Positions 1-4,111 of a DNA stretch of 5,167 bases are shown piece by piece. The position numbers were made by a program, and so were the translations under genes. Each line of letters begins with the position of its first letter. Within the stretch, counting starts at the first letter, position 1. The notes beneath the pieces are model-generated. The model had not been told where the DNA came from. It ran no database searches and saw only the letters and a program-made list of their open reading frames with translations. The DNA lies in NCBI GenBank assembly GCA_902792495.1, contig CADBAC010000164.1:1-5167 (forward strand), written 5' to 3'. The stretch is from Ruminococcus flavefaciens (GTDB lineage: Bacteria > Bacillota > Clostridia > Oscillospirales > Ruminococcaceae).

Positions 1-122
1 AGCGGTGCAAAAAGCACGAATGCAATAAGTATGACACCCATCTCTCCGTCAATGTAGAAAGTAAAGATGTACACAAGAAATGCGACCATCATGGCGCTGA
101 CTATATACTTCAGATTTTTCAT
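1..122 (-). CDS. Probable DUF58-family membrane protein, N-terminal fragment
   Basis: About 40 codons are visible; the gene continues off the left edge. The ATG (122-120) shares its A with the last base of the moxR stop codon (TAATG arrangement), so it is probably translated by coupling; only a weak G-rich Shine-Dalgarno candidate lies inside the end of moxR. The visible residues start MKNLKYIVSAMMVAF and give a hydrophobic stretch at about residues 5-23, a short charged turn (DGE), then a second hydrophobic stretch reaching the edge. Two short N-terminal membrane helices directly after a MoxR ATPase is the usual form of DUF58 proteins, which carry a cytoplasmic von Willebrand factor A-like domain after the helices. 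The diagnostic C-terminal part is outside the window, so the family rests on context and topology; another small membrane protein of a MoxR operon is possible. Confidence 0.62.
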   Translation of the reverse strand, partial: MKNLKYIVSAMMVAFLVYIFTFYIDGEMGVILIAFVLFAP

Positions 123-1012
123 TATCTGCCGCCCATTGAAGGTACAGGGATATTTTTCAGTAGTTCTGTCACATATCCTTCACTCGAACCGAAAGAAGTC
201 TTACCCTGCGGTGAAAGGATAATTCTGTGAGACAGCACCGAAACAGCTGTATTCTTAACATCATCAGGTGTTACGTAATCTCTTTCGTAGATATATGCGA
301 AAGCCTTTGAAGCCTTGTAAAGGGCGATACTTCCTCTCGGACTGATACCGAGGGTAGTATTTCTGTCTCCTCTTGTAGCATTCACTATACTGATGATATA
401 CTTTTTTACTTCATCCGTAACACGGATATTTTTTACCGCCTGCTGCATATTCTGGATATCGTCCACTGTCATAGCAGGTTCGGTTATATTTTCAATAGGG
501 TTGTACATCTCAGTGCGTTCAAGGATATTGAATTCCTCTTCAGCAGTAGGATAACCCATGGATAATTTCATAAAGAAACGGTCCATCTGAGCTTCGGGAA
601 GATGGAAAGTTCCGTATGTCTCAACAGGATTCTGTGTAGCCATTACGAGGAAAGGCTTAGGGAGTTCATGAGTAACACCGTCAAGGCTGACCTGTCTTTC
701 TTCCATAGCTTCAAGCAGAGCGGACTGCACCTTCGGGGAAGCACGGTTTATCTCATCGGCCAGAAGGAAGTTACACATAACAGCTCCGTCACGGTAGACA
801 AATTCACCTGTTGACTGGTCCATCATAGTAAATCCTGCAATGTCCGAACGTGAAAGAGCAGTTATGAGCTGAGTCTTTCCGACACCGGGAACATCCTCCA
901 GAAGAACATGGCCCTCACACAGAAGCGATGCAATAAGTTTTATAATAGTATCGTCCTTGCCGACAATTACTTTACCGACTGTCTGAGCAAGAAGACTGAC
1001 ATTTTTATTCAT
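122..1012 (-). CDS. MoxR-family AAA+ ATPase with a gap in the core
   Basis: This is a 296-residue cytoplasmic AAA+ ATPase of the MoxR class, chaperone-like proteins that usually work with a neighbouring VWA/DUF58 protein on membrane or cell-envelope targets. Visible motifs are Walker A (EDVPGVGKT, residues 39-47), Walker B (LLADEIN, 83-89), the conserved SALLEAMEE segment (97-105), sensor 1 in ATQNP (N128), the conserved EAQMDRF segment with R145, and sensor 2 in GISPRG (R226). A lid domain fills the rest. The ATG at 1012 has a good Shine-Dalgarno (GAGGTAA, 1020-1026) nine bases upstream. Oddity: about 17 residues normally lying between the Walker A helix and the SDI.G segment, including the beta strand and the TPD..PSD motif, are absent at S56/D57 (844/845). 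The frame is kept and all later motifs are intact. The partner gene overlaps its stop codon. The specific substrate cannot be told from sequence. Confidence 0.93.
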   Translation of the reverse strand: MNKNVSLLAQTVGKVIVGKDDTIIKLIASLLCEGHVLLEDVPGVGKTQLITALSRSDIAGFTMMDQSTGEFVYRDGAVMCNFLLADEINRASPKVQSALLEAMEERQVSLDGVTHELPKPFLVMATQNPVETYGTFHLPEAQMDRFFMKLSMGYPTAEEEFNILERTEMYNPIENITEPAMTVDDIQNMQQAVKNIRVTDEVKKYIISIVNATRGDRNTTLGISPRGSIALYKASKAFAYIYERDYVTPDDVKNTAVSVLSHRIILSPQGKTSFGSSEGYVTELLKNIPVPSMGGR

Positions 1013-1055
1013 AAATCTGTTACCTCGTTATTGAGCATATTATCCAATTAGATAT

Positions 1056-1084
1056 ATTATATCATATTTCGGCAATGTGCGCAA
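1056..1084 (-). promoter_or_regulatory. Sigma-A promoter of moxR, extended -10
   Basis: Read on the minus strand there is a perfect -10 TATAAT (1061-1056) preceded by TGA, giving an extended -10 (TGnTATAAT). A weak -35, TTGCGC (1084-1079), lies 17 bases upstream. Transcription would start near 1049, leaving a leader of about 37 nt before the moxR ATG. The weak -35 is compatible with dependence on the extended -10 or on an activator. Confidence 0.7.
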
Positions 1085-1100
1085 TAGACAAATAGACAAA
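1085..1100. repeat. 8-bp tandem repeat abutting the moxR -35
   Basis: TAGACAAA occurs twice with no gap on the plus strand (TTTGTCTA twice on the minus strand). The pair directly touches the -35 hexamer of the moxR promoter on its upstream side, where an activator or repressor could bind. The repeat is exact; a regulatory role is inference. Confidence 0.5.
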
Positions 1101-1251
1101 TTTTCATACTCATTATTGTTGATTCCCACTATATCACAAAGAAAATCATGTGGAAAAATTGTCCATTTCTTTATTTTTCGTCGTTCGCTGAGACGAGCCG
1201 TGAGCTGCCGAGATCCAATTGTGAAAGAAAAGTTTCATCAGTTCAACACAT
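1101..1251. other. Intergenic stretch with no gene found
   Basis: This lies between the tsf terminator and the moxR promoter region. I see no open frame with a ribosome binding site and no tRNA-like structure. It is AT-rich except for a GC-rich block at about 1178-1213, which contains a weak 5-bp stem (1179-1183 with 1192-1196). That block resembles in composition the GC-rich intergenic repeats near 3850-4050, but I could not align it to them. Confidence 0.5.
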
Positions 1252-1287
1252 AAAAAAATGCAGCAGTGGCAATTCACTGCTGCATTT
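1252..1287 (-). terminator. Intrinsic terminator of the rpsB-tsf unit
   Basis: A perfect 13-bp inverted repeat (1275-1287 with 1256-1268; core GCAGCAGTG / CACTGCTGC) closes a six-base loop. On the minus strand the 3' arm runs into seven consecutive T (1258-1252). It begins 17 bases after the tsf stop codon. This is a textbook intrinsic terminator and separates tsf from moxR. Confidence 0.93.
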
Positions 1288-1304
1288 CCGTATCATTTTT
1301 TCAA

Positions 1305-2222
1305 TTACTTGATCATGTTAGCGATCTCGTCAGCGAAGTTCTCTTCCTTCTTCTCAACGCCTTCGCCACGCTCGTAACGAACAACGTCAACGATCTTGAT
1401 ATTGCCGCCGAGCTTCTTAGCCTCAGCATCAACATAGCCCTGAACTGTAAGCTTGTCATCCTTAACGAATGCCTGCTCGAGGAGGCAGTTCTCGCTGTAG
1501 TACTTGCCAACCTTGCCTTCAACGATCTTAACTCTTACCTGCTCAGGCTTTGATGCCATCTTAGGATCCTCAGCCATCTGAGCGAGCATGATCTTCTTCT
1601 CGTTCTCGATAACTTCAGCAGGAACATCCTCTCTCTTAACATATGGAGCGTTAAGAGCAGCAGACTGCATAGCAACGTCCTTACCGATGTAAGCAACCTT
1701 GTCAGCATCGAGGTCTGTGTCCATCTTTACCATAACACCGATGCTGCCGCCATTGTGGATGTAAGAAGCAAGCTTGCCTTCCATTCTTACGAAACGACGG
1801 ATAACGATGTTCTCTCTGATCTTCATGCCGGCAAGCTCTGTAAGAGCCTCACCTACTGTACCTGTGCCGTTTGCGATAGCCTCGTTCTTGAGAGCCTCAA
1901 CGTCAGCAGGATTCTTCTCGATGATAGTCTCAGCAACGTTAGCAACGAAGTTTCTGATATCATCTGTATTAGCAGCAAAGTCTGTCTCTGTGTTTACTTC
2001 AAGGAGAACGCCTACATTGCCCTTAACAACAGCAGTTACAACGCCCTCAGCAGCAGCTCTGCCGCTCTTCTTAGCCTGTGTAGCGAGACCTTTTTCTCTG
2101 AGGAATTCGATAGCCTTGTCCATATCGCCGTCGTTAGCCTCGAGTGCCTTCTTACAGTCCATCATACCAACACCTGTGGACTTCATGAGTTCCTTGATTT
2201 CTGCAACGGATACCTTACCCAT
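1305..2222 (-). CDS. tsf: Translation elongation factor Ts
   Basis: EF-Ts is the cytosolic nucleotide-exchange factor that releases GDP from EF-Tu. The 305 residues are in the usual range for Clostridia. The N-terminal UBA-like domain (residues 1-55) carries the family signature STGVGMMDCKKALE (15-28). The EF-Tu-contacting TDF motif follows at 80-82 within ETDFAANTDD, where the common TDFVAKN reads TDFAANT; D81 and F82, the key residues, are kept. Core dimerisation subdomains and a conserved C-terminal helical segment complete the protein. The ATG has a strong Shine-Dalgarno AGGAGG (2236-2231) eight bases upstream. It lies 94 bases after rpsB, probably on the same transcript, with a hairpin between them and a strong terminator after it. 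The pyrH and frr genes that follow in many Firmicutes are not here. Confidence 0.98.
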   Translation of the reverse strand: MGKVSVAEIKELMKSTGVGMMDCKKALEANDGDMDKAIEFLREKGLATQAKKSGRAAAEGVVTAVVKGNVGVLLEVNTETDFAANTDDIRNFVANVAETIIEKNPADVEALKNEAIANGTGTVGEALTELAGMKIRENIVIRRFVRMEGKLASYIHNGGSIGVMVKMDTDLDADKVAYIGKDVAMQSAALNAPYVKREDVPAEVIENEKKIMLAQMAEDPKMASKPEQVRVKIVEGKVGKYYSENCLLEQAFVKDDKLTVQGYVDAEAKKLGGNIKIVDVVRYERGEGVEKKEENFADEIANMIK

Positions 2223-2269
2223 TGTGATTACCTCCTGTATTATATTGTAGATTATATTTTATATAACGC

Positions 2270-2301
2270 AGGGCCGCCGCAAACGGATCCGCAGCAGCCC
2301 C
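2270..2301 (-). promoter_or_regulatory. GC-rich hairpin between rpsB and tsf
   Basis: On the minus strand GGGGCTGCTGC (2301-2291) can pair with GCGGCGGCCCT (2280-2270) over 11 base pairs, three of them G-U, around a ten-base loop. No T tract follows; the sequence downstream is TA-rich. It is therefore not a good intrinsic terminator, and could instead stabilise the rpsB end of the message or tune the S2:EF-Ts ratio by partial attenuation or processing. The structure is seen; the role is inferred. Confidence 0.6.
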
Positions 2302-2316
2302 ATAAATAGTCTTTGA

Positions 2317-3072
2317 TTATTCAGCGTCAGCTGTCTCAGCCTCAGCAGCTTCCTCTGCAGGAGCCTCCTGAGCGTCCTCAGTAACGTCGCTTCCCTGTCT
2401 GCCTTCGATAACAGCGTTAGCGATTGTGCCTGCGATGAGCTTTACAGCTCTGATAGCATCGTCGTTACCCGGGATTACGTAGTCAACTTCATCAGGATCG
2501 CAGTTTGTATCAACGATAGCAACGATCGGGATACCAAGCTTCTTAGCCTCAGCTACAGCGATCTTTTCCTTGCGTGGGTCAACGATAAAGAGAGCTGAAG
2601 GGAGCTTCTTCATGTTCTTGATACCGCCGAGGAACTTCTCAAGCTTCTCTATTTCAAGGTTGAGCTTAACAACTTCCTTCTTAGGGAGAAGTGCGAATGT
2701 GCCGTCTTCTTCCATTGTGTGGAGCTGCTCAAGTCTCTTGATTCTTGTCTGGATTGTCTTGAAGTTTGTGAGCATACCGCCGAGCCATCTTGCGTTAACG
2801 TAGTGTGCGCCTGCTCTTGTAGCTTCTTCCTTAACTGAATCGCCGGCCTGCTTCTTAGTACCTACGAAAAGTACTTCGCCGCCCTGTGCTGCGATGTCAC
2901 GAACGAACATATAAGCATCTTCGAGCTTCTTAACTGTCTTCTGAAGGTCGATGATGTAAATGCCGTTTCTCTCTGTGAAAATGTATGGTGCCATTTTCGG
3001 GTTCCATCTTCTTGTCTGGTGACCAAAGTGTACGCCAGCCTCAAGAAGCTGCTTCATTGATACTACTCCCAT
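2317..3072 (-). CDS. rpsB: 30S ribosomal protein S2
   Basis: S2 is a late-assembling protein of the small ribosomal subunit, located between head and body. The 251 residues match family length. The N-terminal signature [15 protein letters not shown] starts at residue 13, and the second signature ([11 protein letters not shown] onward, through [20 protein letters not shown]) sits at about 160-208. The C-terminal ~25 residues are an acidic Ala/Glu-rich tail, common in S2. The ATG at 3072 is chosen over the methionine six codons in because AAGGAGG (3087-3081) is eight bases upstream and related S2 proteins also have about five residues before MKQLLEAG. It is the first gene of the rpsB-tsf unit, with its own strong promoter and a long leader. 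Confidence 0.98.
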   Translation of the reverse strand: MGVVSMKQLLEAGVHFGHQTRRWNPKMAPYIFTERNGIYIIDLQKTVKKLEDAYMFVRDIAAQGGEVLFVGTKKQAGDSVKEEATRAGAHYVNARWLGGMLTNFKTIQTRIKRLEQLHTMEEDGTFALLPKKEVVKLNLEIEKLEKFLGGIKNMKKLPSALFIVDPRKEKIAVAEAKKLGIPIVAIVDTNCDPDEVDYVIPGNDDAIRAVKLIAGTIANAVIEGRQGSDVTEDAQEAPAEEAAEAETADAE

Positions 3073-3181
3073 GGTGTAGTCCTCCTTAAAATTGGTTATT
3101 ATTTAATCCTCCGCCCGACTTAGCTCACGGACAACACTCAACGAGCGCACCAATCCGTAAAAGTACAAGCGTGCGAATTGC
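3073..3181 (-). promoter_or_regulatory. rpsB 5' leader with competing pairings
   Basis: The predicted transcript start near 3181 leaves about 109 untranslated bases. Helix P1 pairs GTGCG (3175-3171 region, read CGCAC on the minus strand) with 3150-3146. Helix P2 pairs 3158-3154 with 3131-3127 (ACGGA/TCCGT). P1 and P2 interleave, so together they form a pseudoknot topology. A third pairing, ATTGGT (3154-3149) with ACCAAT (3096-3091), ends just four bases before the Shine-Dalgarno and uses bases of both other helices, so it excludes them. This is what an autoregulated ribosomal-protein leader could look like, but the helices are short and could arise by chance. I do not recognise it as a named leader family. 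Confidence 0.4.
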
Positions 3182-3187
3182 CTTAAT

Positions 3188-3216
3188 ATTATAACATTTC
3201 ATGCAGGATAAATCAA
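3188..3216 (-). promoter_or_regulatory. Strong sigma-A promoter of rpsB-tsf
   Basis: On the minus strand TTGATT (3216-3211, four of six consensus bases) lies 17 bases before a perfect TATAAT (3193-3188), which is preceded by TGT to give an extended -10. The site begins 32 bases after the ylmC stop codon, and no terminator is visible between ylmC and this promoter, so read-through from ylmC may add to rpsB transcription. Confidence 0.85.
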
Positions 3217-3247
3217 GCCCTTTTACGTTGGATGTTCAGCCAGACTT

Positions 3248-3520
3248 TCAGAACTCTTTCGGCGCTTTTTTGTGCACAATTCCTTCCTGTCGTTCCACAA
3301 GCACTACTTCCCTGCCAACAACTCTTATATCCGAACATCTTATTATTATGTCGTCTTCTTTTCCGAGAAATCCGAAAAGCCTTGAATTCCCGTATATCAC
3401 CAGCTTCTCAGCTTTTCCTTCGGATACTGACAACTCCACATCATCTATGTAGCCCAGTCTCTCGCCTGTGTTTACGTCAATTACTTCTTTCCTGCGCAGT
3501 TCTTCAAAGCTGTACAACAA
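3248..3520 (-). CDS. ylmC: YlmC/YmxH-family PRC-barrel protein (TTG start)
   Basis: This small cytoplasmic protein has a PRC-barrel fold like the YlmC/YmxH family, which is named for association with sporulation in Bacillus and Clostridia; its molecular role is not established. After a short lead, YSFEELRRKEVIDV begins the barrel, followed by TGERLGYIDDVEL, the hydrophobic strand AEKLVIYG, the FGFLGKEDDIIIRCSDI segment and the closing VVGREVVLVE strand; a charged tail of about 15 residues ends in KKAPKEF. The open frame extends back to a TTG at 3538, but GGAGGG (3532-3527) then lies inside the coding sequence. With the start at the TTG at 3520 the Shine-Dalgarno is six bases upstream and the product is 90 residues. 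The adjacent TTG at 3517 (spacing nine) is equally plausible. The ribosome binding site is buried in a long hairpin. Confidence 0.85.
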   Translation of the reverse strand: MLYSFEELRRKEVIDVNTGERLGYIDDVELSVSEGKAEKLVIYGNSRLFGFLGKEDDIIIRCSDIRVVGREVVLVERQEGIVHKKAPKEF

Positions 3521-3522
3521 AA

Positions 3523-3572
3523 CTATCCCTCCGCTCAATGCTATCTATGTAACATTGTATGCGGAGGGACAG
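3523..3572 (-). promoter_or_regulatory. Hairpin masking the ylmC ribosome binding site
   Basis: On the minus strand CTGTCCCTCCGC (3572-3561) pairs with GCGGAGGGATAG (3534-3523) over 12 base pairs with one G-U. After a small internal loop, CAATG (3557-3553) pairs with CATTG (3540-3536), leaving a 12-base apical loop. The 3' arm contains the whole ylmC Shine-Dalgarno. TTTTGTTG follows the stem, so it also resembles an imperfect intrinsic terminator for the 53-codon gene upstream, whose stop codon is only eight bases before it. It may serve both roles: stopping most transcripts and silencing translation on those that read through. Confidence 0.72.
3527..3532 (-). promoter_or_regulatory. Shine-Dalgarno deciding the ylmC start
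   Basis: GGAGGG on the minus strand is the only good ribosome binding site near the ylmC start. It is six and nine bases before the tandem TTG codons at 3520 and 3517, and argues against the upstream TTG at 3538. It forms part of the 3' arm of the hairpin at 3523-3572. Confidence 0.7.
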
Positions 3573-3580
3573 CCGTTCAA

Positions 3581-3742
3581 TTATTTATCGTCGTCGTTTT
3601 TCTTCTTTGAAGCAAGTGCTGTGAGTACAGCGGCAGCTGCTGCGATAAGAACTACAGCTATAAGTATTCCCTTCGGGAAATTATCACCTGTCTGCGGTGC
3701 ATCAGCAGCAAGTAATGTAAGTGCATTTATCATTTCTGTCAT
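3581..3742 (-). CDS. 53-aa membrane microprotein with sortase-like signal
   Basis: This is a short gene of 53 codons. The ATG (3742-3740) has a perfect AGGAGG (3757-3752) nine bases upstream, and a near-consensus promoter lies 61 bases further up. The product starts MTEMINALTLLAAD, then APQTGDN (15-21), a hydrophobic helix G25-A44 (ILIAVVL then an alanine run), and a tail SKKKNDDDK. Motif, helix and positive tail are arranged as in an LPXTG-type cell-wall sorting signal (PQTGD variant, A for the usual L), but there is no secretion signal peptide and no domain to be anchored. Positive-inside topology predicts N-outside, C-inside, so the short N-terminus with APQTG could face a sortase. Function is unknown. 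It could be a peptide substrate, a small membrane regulator, or a decayed end of a surface protein; the intact promoter and ribosome binding site argue against decay. Confidence 0.85.
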   Translation of the reverse strand: MTEMINALTLLAADAPQTGDNFPKGILIAVVLIAAAAAVLTALASKKKNDDDK

Positions 3743-3802
3743 TTTCTTTGTCCTCCTGTTTTTTCATCTGTATCTTACGAAACATTTCTGTTCCTTTTTA
3801 CA

Positions 3803-3831
3803 ATTTTAGCACGTTGTCCATGAAATGTCAA
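3803..3831 (-). promoter_or_regulatory. Near-consensus promoter of the microprotein gene
   Basis: On the minus strand a perfect -35 TTGACA (3831-3826), a 17-base spacer and TAAAAT (3808-3803, five of six) preceded by TGC form an extended -10. The predicted start is near 3796, giving a leader of about 54 nt. It is the best -35 match of the promoters in this window and points to substantial expression of the 53-codon gene. Confidence 0.85.
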
Positions 3832-3840
3832 ATGAAATGT
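3820..3840. repeat. 9-bp direct repeat over the microprotein -35
   Basis: ATGAAATGT occurs at 3820-3828 and again at 3832-3840, 12 bases start to start. The first copy overlaps the -35 hexamer and the second lies just upstream of it. This is a plausible operator position, but the role is inferred. Confidence 0.5.
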
Positions 3841-3848
3841 ATGTGAAA

Positions 3849-3865
3849 GGCGGAGAGCCTCCGCC
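3849..3865 (-). terminator. GC-rich hairpin, possible weak terminator
   Basis: GGCGGAG (3849-3855) and CTCCGCC (3859-3865) form a 7-bp stem with a three-base loop. On the minus strand it is followed by TTTCACAT, a poor T tract. It is the last stable hairpin before the microprotein promoter and could end transcripts coming from hydG, but the tail is weak. It directly adjoins the first 72-bp repeat. Confidence 0.4.
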
Positions 3866-3937
3866 CGCAGTCACGCTGGCGCTCGCAAACTCGCTTACTC
3901 TTTACATTGCGTTAGTCTGCTTTCGCTCACTCATACT
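3866..3937. repeat. 72-bp direct repeat, copy 1
   Basis: It matches 3983-4054 at 70 of 72 positions, with differences at 3879 (G against A) and 3898 (C against A). The copies are 117 bases apart start to start. The unit is rich in CGCTC/TCGCT words, noncoding, and ends at CACTCATACT. I do not recognise it as a named element. Confidence 0.95.
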
Positions 3938-3963
3938 TTATAGAAATCTATGTTTTTGGAATT

Positions 3964-3980
3964 GCCGCTGAGCGAGCGGC
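3964..3980. repeat. Palindromic GC hairpin before repeat copy 2
   Basis: GCCGCT (3964-3969) and AGCGGC (3975-3980) flank a five-base loop. An alternative 7-bp pairing joins GCGAGCG (3972-3978) to CGCTCGC (3997-4003) inside repeat copy 2. No T tract follows on either strand, so I do not call it a terminator. Confidence 0.6.
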
Positions 3981-3982
3981 GG

Positions 3983-4054
3983 CGCAGTCACGCTGACGCT
4001 CGCAAACTCGCTTAATCTTTACATTGCGTTAGTCTGCTTTCGCTCACTCATACT
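3983..4054. repeat. 72-bp direct repeat, copy 2
   Basis: This is the second copy of the repeat at 3866-3937. It is enclosed, with the adjoining hairpin, by a 7-bp inverted repeat: GGAATTG at 3958-3964 and CAATTCC at 4062-4068. That makes a unit of 111 bases with short terminal inverted repeats, as in very small nonautonomous elements. There is no coding potential of its own. Confidence 0.95.
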
Positions 4055-4071
4055 AAGTTGTCAATTCCTCA

Positions 4072-4106
4072 AACTATTCACTAAGCACTACGCACTAAAA
4101 ACTAAT
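4072..4106. repeat. Heptamer tandem repeat after hydG
   Basis: Five consecutive 7-base units follow the pattern (C/A)ACTANN: AACTATT, CACTAAG, CACTACG, CACTAAA, AACTAAT. The array starts five bases after the hydG stop codon in transcription order. Such degenerate heptamer arrays can change length by slippage; no function is evident. Confidence 0.7.
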
Positions 4107-4111
4107 ATAGA

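Noticed and set aside
1178..1213. Third, degenerate copy of the 72-bp repeat
   Set aside because: It shares GC-rich words such as TTCGCT and GAGC but cannot be aligned over any useful length.
2236..2270. Internal promoter for tsf, since TATAAT occurs twice before its ribosome binding site
   Set aside because: No acceptable -35 lies 16-18 bases upstream of either hexamer; the region is simply TA-rich.
1755..2309. Plus-strand open frame of 184 codons, with a second of 158 codons at 1774-2250, opposite tsf
   Set aside because: Both lie antisense to the certain EF-Ts gene, have no convincing ribosome binding site and encode Ser/Leu-rich sequence with no recognisable domain; they are shadows.
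3554..3580. Promoter TTGAAC/TACAAT just after the microprotein stop codon
   Set aside because: The spacer is only 15 bases and both hexamers are imperfect, so it is not listed as a feature; it is mentioned only as a hypothesis for ylmC.
3468..3809. Plus-strand open frame of 113 codons
   Set aside because: It lies antisense to the 53-codon gene and part of ylmC, which have proper promoters and ribosome sites; this frame has neither.
3940..3957. Small plus-strand terminator (ATAGA, TCTAT followed by GTTTTT)
   Set aside because: The loop would be two bases, the stem is AT-only apart from one pair, and no plus-strand gene exists upstream.
3866..4054. Possible CRISPR array
   Set aside because: There are only two copies, the unit is 72 bp, far longer than CRISPR repeats, the spacer is structured, and no cas gene is present.
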